The notes under the pieces are model-generated. The model made no database searches and was not told where the DNA came from. It worked only from the letters and a program-made list of their open reading frames with translations. Shown piece by piece: positions 1 to 9,300 of a DNA stretch of 13,661 nt. The position numbers and the translations under genes are program-made. The stretch is from assembly GCF_000003605.2 (NCBI RefSeq), contig NW_003150797.1, forward strand, positions 3,655-17,315, given 5' to 3'. Position 1 is the first letter of the stretch. Each line of letters starts with the position of its first letter. This DNA is from Saccoglossus kowalevskii (lineage: Eukaryota > Hemichordata > Enteropneusta > Harrimaniidae).

Positions 1-184
1 AATTTTCCTTGTCATTGATGTTCAATGTATTAAAGTAGCAACATTAAGGATATGAATTGATTTAGGTATCTCTAAAACTAAGCATGCTACTATAACAGCC
101 AGTATGCATCGAAGTTTACATATAGGTTTATACGGTAGTGCATATACTGTACCAATATATGTCTGAACAATTAACTGACAGCTA

Positions 185-208
185 CAAGGGGCGTTCAATA
201 AGTAATGC
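185..208 (+). repeat. Left terminal inverted repeat of the mariner element
   Basis: The 24-bp arm contains the core CGTTCAATAAGTAATGC. It differs from the right arm only at arm positions 2 and 7. It starts directly after the flanking TA at 183-184. Confidence 0.93.
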
Positions 209-257
209 CCCTGACCCATTTCCCATAGCAGGAGATTAATGAAACTTGGCACAGTTA

Positions 258-1154
258 TTAGTCTTTCTCTACATAGGAACCACCCATAGTTATGCATTTC
301 TCCCGTCGTTTGATGCAGCTCTGGAAACCGTTTTTGTAGAACACCCAGGTTGGTCCTCCAACCACGTCGTAACTTCAGAAATCAAGGCTGCGTCACCTGG
401 GAAACGCTTTCTTTTCAAAAACAACTTCATGGCTGGGAAGAGATGAACGTCAGAGGGTGCAAGGTCAGGAGAGTAAGGGGGCCCGTGCTTCTGAACTGGC
501 GACATGTGAGTTGTGAGTTTGATAGCTTCTCTTAATTTCATCAAAAGTGAAGCGTAAAAGGATCCTGTAATTATGGTACCCTTTGCCAGGAAATCTGTCA
601 TAACTACTCCGTCCTGGTCCCAGAAGACTGTGAGCATGACCTTGCCAGCGGAGGGCTTCACCCTCGCCTTCTTTGGAGGTGGTGGACCCAAGTTTCATCC
701 TGTGTAATCAGAAAAACTTTGACTTATCTTTTTGGCACATCTCCAAATTCATCCTCGAGCATTCGACGTGTTCATGCTTCTAGAAAGGTGTGCGCAACCT
801 GAGAATCCATCTGGCAGACACTTTATGCATATGCAAATGGTCATGAATAATAGTTTCCACAGAACCTGTACTAATCTTGACATCTTTGGCGAACAGTAAT
901 GTGTCGATCTTCCAAATTGGCTGCCTCAACTTGACGGACATATGCTTCATCAATGGCAGAAGAAGAACGACCAGGTCTGGGAGCTGTTTCCACAAACTTC
1001 CGGCCATGTTTGATTTCACAATGCCAGCGTTTTACAAGGTCATATCATGGGCATCATCAACATAAGTGTCTTTCATTTCATCAAAAGACTCCTTTGGCGT
1101 GCGTCCTTTCAAATACAAAAATCGGATAATTGCGCGACACTCAACTGGCTCCAT
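258..1154 (-). pseudogene. Mariner transposase pseudogene
   Basis: The remnant starts with an ATG at 1154-1152 reading MEPVECRAIIRFLYLKGRTP, the usual mariner N-terminus. It continues through the helix-turn-helix region (SVETIIHDHLHMHKVSARW, about 780-870), the first catalytic aspartate in DETWVHH (codon at 697-699), and PYSPDLAPSD with the third aspartate. It ends in GGSYVEKD with a stop at 258-260. These pieces lie in different frames: there are stops or frameshifts near 1043, near 880 and in the 720-780 stretch, and another shift near 350. Two stretches are deleted. One is just after DETWVHH. The other lies between REAIKL and PPYSPD and removes the segment with the second catalytic aspartate. 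The protein therefore cannot be made or work. Confidence 0.9.
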
Positions 1155-1254
1155 TTCACACCTGACTCAGTTCAAACACCTGTAAATCAGAAACCACAAT
1201 TAGTTCAGAGCTGTTTTTGCAACATAACCCATAGAGATGTAAATCATTACACAT

Positions 1255-1278
1255 GCATTACTTATTGAACGACCCTCG
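1255..1278 (-). repeat. Right terminal inverted repeat of the mariner element
   Basis: The reverse complement reads inward as CGAGGGTCGTTCAATAAGTA and so on, matching the left arm at 22 of 24 positions. It ends directly before the flanking TA at 1279-1280. This arm lies at the 5' side of the transposase remnant. Confidence 0.93.
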
Positions 1279-1280
1279 TA

Positions 1281-1994
1281 ATTGCATTATTGTTGTATTT
1301 GTTTATTTCTACTGAATCCTTGTCAAGCGAACGACCTTACAATTACATTACAAGAACGTTCATAGCATTCTGTCTAAATTTGTTGGATAGTTTTTGCAGG
1401 CTGTAATTAGAAAACTAATGCACATCTGATGATTGAATGAGCTACATTATCAGAAGACCAGTATATGTTATCTTTAATGTTTTGTTAAAACAAACGATTA
1501 ACAACAATCAGCAAATTCAAGGCACACTCGCGCTCAACACAGAGAATATGCATAAATTAAAAAAAAAACATGTGTGATAACTATTACGTTCGATCACCTT
1601 TCTACATACTTCAGTTCAACCAACTACAATACCACGTGTATCCAGAAAACATCTACACATTTTGCTTTAAAATAACACAGTTCATGATATATTGCGACGT
1701 AAAACAAGTGCATTAAAAAAATAACAAAAATTTCAAAAACTTACCAAGAGGGTTTTTGTTACAAATTAATGTTATAATAATTTTTATTACAAACAAAAAA
1801 GGTTTCGCTCATTAGGGCAATCATAACGTGAACTTGCTGAATGTCGGGTCTTCGGCAAAAACTTGATCCAGGGACTAGATGAAATTGATCATTTTAAGGA
1901 GAATATTAACGCAAAGTTGACAATTTTAAGTAGATTATTAATGCACATAAACAAATACAACGTTTCTTGTTGCACCCATCGGCGTTTTCAAACT
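1281..1994. other. AT-rich intergenic DNA without recognisable features
   Basis: No coding frame of meaningful length, RNA gene or repeat structure stands out. The stretch holds scattered A and T homopolymer runs, such as the A-run near 1559-1568. Confidence 0.6.
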
Positions 1995-2030
1995 TATATA
2001 TAGATTACAATCAGAAATTTTGTTCAGCAG
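1995..2030 (+). promoter_or_regulatory. Candidate TATA box plus initiator
   Basis: TATATATA at 1995-2002 is followed 31 bases later by an initiator-like TTCAGCAGT with the central A at 2026. That is the canonical TATA-to-start spacing in animal core promoters. No ATG occurs between 2026 and the ATG at 2084. TATA-like strings are common in AT-rich DNA, so the support comes from spacing and context and not from the motif itself. If real, it would be the promoter of the main gene or of a separate small transcript. Confidence 0.35.
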
Positions 2031-2083
2031 TGAGGTGTTACAAACTTATTTATCACACACTTTAAACTTTTAAACACATCCAA

Positions 2084-2167
2084 ATGGTACACAGCAGACG
2101 AAAGAAAGCAATTTTTTTAGTAATTATTCTGACAAGAATGACGGATATGAAAGGGTTTCATTCCAAA
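2084..2167 (+). CDS. Candidate short first coding exon (28 codons)
   Basis: An ATG in good context (CCAAATGG) opens 28 codons reading MVHSRRKKAIFLVIILT and onward. The frame ends at a strong consensus donor, AAA|GTAAGTATG, in phase 0. It is the first ATG downstream of the TATA/initiator pair. The next plausible acceptor is TTTGTAG at 4630, whose exon continues in phase 0 as GTC ATA GTC ATG into the glycosyltransferase frame. Joining the two would add 31 residues in front of the methionine at 4640. The peptide has a basic start and a hydrophobic stretch of about 9 residues, too short for a convincing signal peptide or anchor. Phase agreement has a one-in-three chance of being accidental, so this is a hypothesis. 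Confidence 0.3.
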
Positions 2168-2794
2168 GTAAGTATGACTATTAATATTGTCAATATATTT
2201 CTATGACTTTATTTTTTTCCGTTTGTTAAAAAAACACTAGCCTTTTGTTTGTGGAAAAACATTCCATAACAGTTTTTCTGCCGTTTCAGGTTGGCTGAGA
2301 AAATGACCTAATGGGCTTGCTCGGATAGTTTGATGATGCACATACTCTACACAATATTTAAAGAGTAGAACACGGGAAGTTTTAGGACACAATTGCATGG
2401 GGCTTTACTACAATGCGCAAGCATAATAAAATATTTACTAGTTTAAATATTCGTAAAATGTTTCATTAGCTCACATACCGTCTTTAGTTAATAATGTACA
2501 CAATGACGTGACATTGACACCATTGTGAAAAAGAAAACGTAGTAAGAAATTGCGAGTGCAAGTCAATAAAGCAATGAAAGCCACTACAGGACAATTAAGT
2601 ATACTTAGTACGTTTACCTACGAAGTGACAAGTTCAACAGATCAAGTTGAACTAGGCCACGATCAACGGACATCCGGGTGACTAGATGCTCATCAGACAT
2701 CAGCGCTATAGAGATAATACTACCTCGGAAACACGATTTCTGCTGGTCATTTACTAGTCTTCTAAATGCGCTAACTGCCTTGTTGGGATCATAT
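2168..2794. other. AT-rich non-coding DNA (possible first intron)
   Basis: No gene, RNA or repeat is recognised. If the candidate exon at 2084-2167 is real, this stretch is the beginning of a 2.46-kb intron reaching 4630. Confidence 0.45.
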
Positions 2795-3085
2795 AGGCTT
2801 GAGGAAATGAAACTGAAGGGTGGGTATGTTCAGGTCATAAGACCGTGTTTCTACCTAGGAGATATAATTGCTACAGGTGGTAGATGTAAAAGAGTTTCAT
2901 TGCTAGAAACATGGAAAGCATGTAAAGCATGGAAGAAGTTTCATGACATGCTACCTATTCTAACTACATGGCGTTTGTCACTCTTTGTTTGAAAAAGTCT
3001 AGATGCACGTGTGAAAAGAGTTCTTTGTAGAGGATTTGTACTGCCCGCTCGAACTGAGAAGATTTCGTGGATTTTCTATCATTGA
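2795..3085 (+). pseudogene. Decayed LINE-type reverse transcriptase fragment
   Basis: The + frame reads CFYLGDIIATGGRC (from 2846), then ACKAWKKFHDMLPILT, then after a stop at 2990-2992 LDARVKRVLCRGF, ending at another stop at 3083-3085. This order resembles the C-terminal part of RTE/CR1-like non-LTR reverse transcriptases: FxYLGDxxxxGG, AWxKFxxLLPxLT, then a V-rich VRSxxLxG segment. The catalytic palm motif is upstream of this region in intact elements and is not seen here. No poly-A tail or target duplication was found. It is an old, inactive fossil, and the assignment rests on motif pattern only. Confidence 0.55.
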
Positions 3086-4608
3086 GAACGTAATGGAGAG
3101 CTGCAAACTACGATGTTACACATAAGTATAAGTGATAATATTCAAAAAGTACACAAAGTTGAACATTGGGGGTAAAGTCAGTAGAGCAAGGCAATGGAAG
3201 ACATGAAAGGCAGTTGATTGATCTAATGTTAGGTTTATAATTTTTTAATCAATGCATCAGTATCCAATACAAATGCATTTGTGTTGAGTCCGGGTAGTAT
3301 AGTAGCACTGTGTATTCCACGCATATAATGACATACCAGTTCATCAAAATACACAATAAAGTCAAAATCATAGTTGAATCAAATGTATTACCTTTGTTAA
3401 TAAACATGGAAAACATATTTAGTCGAGTTTCAGAGCTCCCCGTGCCATACAAAAGAGCTTACATGTCCTTAATTGTCTTACCCAGTACCGTGCAATCTAT
3501 TTTCAAACAAGACTGGATCAAAAAAAATGGCACATTCTAATTTGGAAAACATGTTTTAAAGCAAGATGATGTATGGTTGCAGTAATGTTCTCTCCTACAT
3601 TAATCCAACAGTGAACATACAATTTCTTTTATTATGAATTTATGAGTGTTGTCTCGTGTCCAGTGGTGGGCGGAACAAAACCAAATAATTATCAATACCT
3701 TTCTAACAAAGGACACTAATGTCATGGAGGAGTTTTCGTCGATACACGTCTCCTTGAGGTACATGATCGGAAAAGTCACTTAAACCTTACAGTCAAATAG
3801 ACACACACAACGGAATGCGTTTTAACTATCATCTTTAGTCGGCCAGTCGAGTACTCTATAAGACACAACGCCCTGGGGAAATGTCCCCAAGACTATCTTC
3901 ACTTTGCTTTGCTATCGCTTCGTGACCGTCTCCTCGAGTACCTTAACCAGACTGACTCAAACTTCGTTTAATACTCATCAAAACTTAACCAATTACAAAG
4001 AATTATAAAGACTATAAGACGTAGCCTTCAATCATACAGCCAATCACACTGGACACGTCATATCTACTGATTAATCGTCCACTATAATGGGAAATAACAC
4101 ATACCAAATATCAGTAATAGCAGTCCGGATGGTGACGGTTATATCGCAATTAGTTCCAAATCACTGAGTCAAGTTCCGTCCTGGACCTCGCATGAGCCTA
4201 AATGGTGACAAGATATGGGAATGTGTTAAATGATATTAACCAGCTGTCCACTAGAACTCAACTATCAAGTCGTATCAGTGACCCATCTTCTTAGACACAG
4301 AAATGAATCATGACACTAACCTTTATAATCAAGTTCTTATCTAGATAACGCTCTACTTTAAAAAGAGTAAATAACCCGCTGGTAGTCTTCTGGTAGTCCC
4401 CCTCTAAACTGAACCCAACCAGCCATGTTTACATATGATATCAATCGCAGGTTGCTACAACACACACCATAATCTATGTAGTAATTCCACTTATGGGCTT
4501 TATTCTTTAAACAGACCTTTGAACTATCTGTTATCGCTCCCAAGTTTAAATCTAGTACCCGGGAACTTAAATAACAAATCTAATTAAAATACTAATTCTT
4601 CAACGAAA
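3086..4608. other. Non-coding DNA without recognisable genes
   Basis: Only short chance open frames occur, none with a protein-like pattern. Minor details are a 12-base near-tandem duplication (CTGGTAGTC... at about 4379-4399) and a small hairpin, GGGGAAATGTCCCC, at about 3875-3888. The stretch may be the upstream region or first intron of the main gene. Confidence 0.5.
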
Positions 4609-4680
4609 ATGTCCGATATATCATTTGTAGGTCATAGTCATGCCCAACGCACTAGTTGTAGGACTGGAGTGGTGGTCTAG
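4609..4680 (+). other. Out-of-frame upstream ATG / uORF overlapping the GT4 start
   Basis: The ATG at 4609 (AAAATGT context) opens a 23-codon frame that overlaps the main start at 4640 and stops at TAG 4678-4680. In an unspliced leader it would compete with the main ATG. An acceptor-like TATATCATTTGTAG ends at 4630, between the two ATGs. Splicing there would remove the upstream ATG, so the arrangement indirectly favours an upstream leader exon. Confidence 0.4.
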
Positions 4681-5879
4681 TAAATATGATCTTGCACTGT
4701 CAATAATCCAGAAAAATATTACACTGACCCTCGCAAAGAAAATGGAGTCAGTGTACTGCACAGTATTGTCGGCTACAGAAGAAGAAGTTGAAAATGCCAG
4801 AAAGCAAGGAATAGAACTTATCTTACCAATGAAAAAAACAGAGTTTGAGAATTTGGATATCAAAACTCCGACCCGTGACTGGTTGGTACTTCATAAAAGC
4901 TTTTTTCCTCACCTTGAAGATTATAAGGATATAAGTGTAATAATCGGGCATACACGTGAAGATTCCAAGATAGATGCAGCCAGGAGCATTCAGCAAGAAG
5001 TTTTTCCAAACGCAAAATTGGTAATATTTACGCACTGCATACCGAGTGAAACAAGAAATAAGCATTCATCTATTGGTAATGAGTTACTACAACAAGCAGA
5101 TCTTGTTGTATCTATTGGACCCAAAGTGTTTGAACATTTCCGGGAAATTTTGGATAACAGCAAAGCAAGTCTTCTTCACCATTGTTATTTGCCCGGGATT
5201 GATGAGATGTTCACGCAATTGAATCTGGTTAAAGCAAATGAAGTCACGTGCACCCGTATTGAAATACTATCGATTGATTCTGTGTCCAAAATTGAAGACT
5301 ATGAAGACTATGGAGTTGTCGCATGCGCAATGAGAAAGGTGGCTGATTATTATGAATTTGATCCCATTAAACCTAGCTGGAAAGTATGTAGCATAGAAGA
5401 AATTAAAGATATCCAAGAGTGTGAATTGACAAAAAATACCAAGTCAGAATGCTTGACGATAAAAACCTTCGAACGTGGAACACTCTATGATGTATGTACT
5501 GATTTCAAGCAGTGTAAAATATTTTTACATTGCACAAGAAGGGATCCCTTTGGTATCATCGGCCTATCAGCTCTTGCTGCTGGTGTGCCTACCCTTCTTA
5601 GCAGCCAGTATGGTGCAGCCGAATTTCTTAGCAAGCATTTTTACCAATTTGCTAAGACTTTCATTGTTGGTGATGAGTGTTCACATAAAGAATGGTTAGA
5701 GAAAATAATGCACATTCTTAAAAACTATCAACCAGTTGCTGAGACTACGCGGAAGTTACGAGATGACCTTTTAAAATCTGAGAGACAAGGTGAAATAGCA
5801 AGCTCCCACGAGCAACTCCTTGAACTGCTTCATTCTTTATCACATCAGAAAGTGGATGAGAAACCAGAGCAACAGAAAG
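4640..5879 (+). CDS. Exon encoding the GT4-like glycosyltransferase (GT-B) domain
   Basis: The exon encodes 413 residues plus one base (phase 1 donor, AAAG|GTAAGAA). The N-terminal Rossmann-like half opens with NALVVGLEWWSSKYDLAL, where GT4 enzymes have a glycine-rich loop after the first strand. It continues with IIGHTRED (101-108), VIFTHCIP (128-134) and ADLVVSIGPK (153-162), as in GT4 acceptor domains. The C-terminal half ends in CKIFLHCTRRDPFGIIGLS (from 292) and ALAAGVPTLLSSQYGAAEFL, the nucleotide-sugar-binding signature. The usual E-x7-E pair is replaced by D302 and S310, and the usual glycine pair near residue 15 is absent. Canonical retaining-GT chemistry is therefore doubtful, and the domain may bind a ligand or be a pseudoenzyme. 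The tail (about 365-413) is charged and helical. The ATG at 4640 sits directly before the first strand of the fold, which supports it as the start. Confidence 0.82.
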
Positions 5880-6298
5880 GTAAGAATATTTAACTGGCCA
5901 TACATGTTTGTTCATATAGACGTTTTTGAATTATTTTTTTTTGTCTTGAATGTTAAATAAAACAAAATGTGTTTAAATATATTTACTGTGGTTTGTATTA
6001 CAGTAGTTAAAAGAACGCTTTCAAAATCAAGATCTTGTAGTTCGGTGAAAAAACGGCCAAAGACAAGATCCAAAAAAAACCTGCCCGGTATGTATATATT
6101 AAGAAATATTAATTATATTAAACATATAGTTATTATTTTCTGTTATAACACTTATCTTTACCTAATTAAATGTCAACTGGCCCTCAAGTTTCTTTCTAAT
6201 GGTACTGTCGCAGCTTTGTGCTAGTAGTACCATTTTCAAATTGTTGACATGCAGAATTTGATGACACAGGAGTAGTAGTTTAATGTTATGTGATTGCA

Positions 6299-6333
<35 letters not shown>

Positions 6334-9300
6334 ATTTCATGTATTAATAACAAAGAACTTCCCAGGCATGTAACATATTTTTTACAGGATTTAAAGTAAA
6401 AGCAAAGCTTAAACAGCTTAAACGACAAGGGGATATTCAGTATTTGCAAACGGTAGTGGATATATATAAACGAAGAGAAAAATCGATTTATGAAAGGAAT
6501 GATCCCGAAATGGACGAACAGTTGGAAGAGCTTTTAAATTGGTACGAAATGAAGTTGGTGAAAATCGAACCAGGCTCGTTGCTATTTACTATTCAGTCAA
6601 AATCGCAAGAAGGTTTCCGAGCGTTTTGGAAGCAGTATCTAGAGGGTAAATTTTCAGAACGACTATCAGACATACTTATACCCCCAGAGCTGAGAACAAT
6701 GTTTGAAGATGGGGGATTTACCCCAGCTATTAGTGTACATATCAACCCTGAAGTGTATGACGAAGTGATTCAGAAATTTGAAGGTAATTATATAAATACC
6801 ATAATTATTAAAACTCCAAATATTAATAAAGTCATTGCTTAAGCAAATTTCGCATATGATTTGTATAACTTAATCGAACATTAATATTTTTATAGCATAT
6901 GGTGATCAAGGTTTGGATTCACGTGTGATGGATTATTCACAAGTAATAGAAGCAAGTATGTAAACATGTTTGATTTAAATATTATATATATAATTGAAAT
7001 CAAAATTGAACATAAAAAAGTAAATTATTTTGAGAGATTAATCCATTTTATTCTCCTGTATTTTTTATAGAATTGAAAATCATTGTGAAGATTGACACAT
7101 TTTGTCCTGTAGATGGGCACGATATTACCGTCTTGCATGACGTGTTCTATCGTGTGCAGTCAATGGATGACATTCCTAGTCTTATGCCATTTCTCCAGAA
7201 CATAGGGCATTTTGTCATAATTGATGCAAGCATACAGAATGACAAATTTGAGATTGAGATTGGGTGCACAAAAGTAGCAGAAGTTGAAGAACTGTGGCAT
7301 TTACATATATCTGACGAAATAAATCAGTTATTCCAAAAAGATATTATAACAGAAGATTTATTGGATTACTTCAATGCCACAGAAATCCAACTGAAGACCA
7401 TTATAGAAGCCTGGCAATTCAGGAAGTGCATATTGATATTAAAATATATAGAGGGAGCAGGTAATTATAAGCTATATGATTATATTCCTACAGTTTATTA
7501 CCTAAACTACATACTGATGTAACTGCCATAGAAACACAGATACAAGGTAATTGCCGAATAAGACCATAATTTTACCAAGAATGCAAATTCACACACTACG
7601 CTGTATGGAAACAGTGTTGTGTTTACTCTGAAGTTGTCTTACCACCAAATCTGATATTGGATATTGGAACATCCATTACTGCAATTCTGTGAATCATTAA
7701 ATGTATTTAAATTTGAACTATTAATTTATTTTCACAGGAGGGGCAAATTATATCAGAGACGTACAGGTAATGTTTATACTGTTTCATCCAATAATCAAAT
7801 ACCCCAACCTTGCTCAAAACCATATATATATTGGCTGACAGAAACATATATAATTTCCTTACTTATCCCAAATGATACTTAACGTAGTTTGTTTAGTGTC
7901 ATTGACATTTATTAGTTATAGTTAGACTTATCCTGCTACATAGCACACGTCATCTCAGTGTGCAAGTATCCTATAACTGCAACCACGTTGATTCAAAGGA
8001 ATGTAGATGTGAATGCTGTATCTATTTCAAGCAGTGCATGAATTGTAAAAAGGGACATATCACATTTATCTGGCATGTCAGTGGCAATGTCAGCCATGTC
8101 GTTTATTTTCAGAATAGAGAACAAAAAACAATCGACCATGCCATCATTTAAATCAAGGTAGTAAGATCTTCTTAATTATTAGTAATGTAATTTGATAAGT
8201 CGCTTTCAGTGACAGGCTTAATTGCAAAAAATAGTCATCCCTGTTTACTACTAACATATTTGAATATATTGATTGTTACAAAGATATTTGTTTGAATTTA
8301 CCAGGACAGATGTACAGCCTTACATCTTGCAGTCGCTTATATGAATATTGAATCTGTTAAGTTACTCTTGGATACTGACATAGAAAGAAATGCTGCAGAC
8401 AAGGTAAAATTAATATGTACATATTAAAATTGTTTTTGCCGTAATAATATCATCAACATATAATGTAATTAACTTAATATAGCTCATAATTGCAGCATGG
8501 TAGAGCAGCAATTCACATTGCAGCTGAAACAGGAAATACTGAAATTGTACGGATGCTTTTGAGTGACGCAAAAGTGGATAAGGATGTTGTTGATAAGGTT
8601 AGTATTAACATTATTATTATTATTAGTAGTAGTAGTAGTAGTTGTAGTAGTAGTAGTAGTAATCACCAGATATGTCAAAACAGCAAAAAGTCATGCTGGG
8701 AGCCTCCATGAACAAATGCATGTGTTTATGTAACAGGTGATGTGTAATTTGTGTGTGAAGTTTACAAAATCATCCCAGGCATATCTGAGATACTGGTATA
8801 CATTTAAGTACTCTTTTCAGAATGACCACTAAGCAGTACATTTGTGAGCATGTTATTTTTAGCGGACGGGAAGCTGTCGATACAGTGTATACTGTAAACC
8901 ATCTCAGTGCACCTAAGTTAGTTAGCATCTAAGTTTTGTTAGTATTTTCTGTATGTTTTGGTTGTGCTTTCCGTCATTTCTGTATGTAATTGGGCACAAC
9001 CTTTGACCAGAAATAATAGTATGAAGAGGTAATAATGCGTCTAATAAATACAGGCTAAATAAAATAAAATATGGGTATATCATTTAATTCAGTACACTTA
9101 TTGATTATTCATATGTATTTTATTTTGTTCTTTTAGAACTGTAGAACACCACTCCATATAGCAACTGAGAAAAGTAACATCCAAGTTATCAAACTACTTC
9201 TGGATGAAGATGTAAACAAACATGCCACTGATCGAGTATGTCATACTTCATTAAGTTTGCATCCATACATTATATATGATCAGTATTTATGAGAGATTTC

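Larger units (their letters stand above)
185..1278 (-). mobile_element. Mariner-type (Tc1/mariner) DNA transposon, inactivated
   Basis: The element is 1094 bp long and bounded by 24-bp terminal inverted repeats that match at 22 of 24 positions. It is flanked on both sides by the TA dinucleotide (183-184 and 1279-1280), which is the target-site duplication made by this superfamily. Transposase-like coding remnants run leftward on the - strand across most of its length. Full-length mariners are usually about 1.25-1.3 kb, so this copy has lost internal sequence. The precise ends and TA flanks show that it arrived by normal transposition before decaying. It lies well upstream of the main gene and has no evident connection to it. 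Confidence 0.93.

Noticed and set aside
3249-3540. Overlapping open frames of 67 and 76 codons on opposite strands
   Set aside because: Both are short, AT-biased and without motif. No splice or start context supports them.
3875-3888. Perfect small hairpin GGGGAAATGTCCCC
   Set aside because: It is an isolated 5-bp stem with no T-run, coding neighbour or conserved RNA context.
4621-5065. Two 80-codon open frames on the - strand under the glycosyltransferase exon
   Set aside because: They are shadows of the long + strand exon and show no protein-family pattern.
5967-6224. 85-codon open frame starting at 5967
   Set aside because: Its centre is the real exon 6004-6087. The rest is intron readthrough.
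7494-7546. Possible 53-nt exon with acceptor ATTCCTACAG and donor AAG|GTAATT
   Set aside because: The intron before it would be only 33 nt, too short for normal splicing, and the frame reaches TAA within ten codons.
7960-8151. Open frame of about 63 codons rich in Cys (CNCNHV..., CRCECCIYF...)
   Set aside because: It begins and ends within an intron and has no upstream acceptor giving this frame. The Cys pattern fits no zinc-binding spacing I recognise, and it does not resemble an ankyrin repeat.
8484-8711. Frames with poly-Ser (+) or poly-Thr/Asn (-) tracts
   Set aside because: The low-complexity parts are translation of the TTA/GTA microsatellite in the intron. Only 8496-8597 on the + strand is coding.
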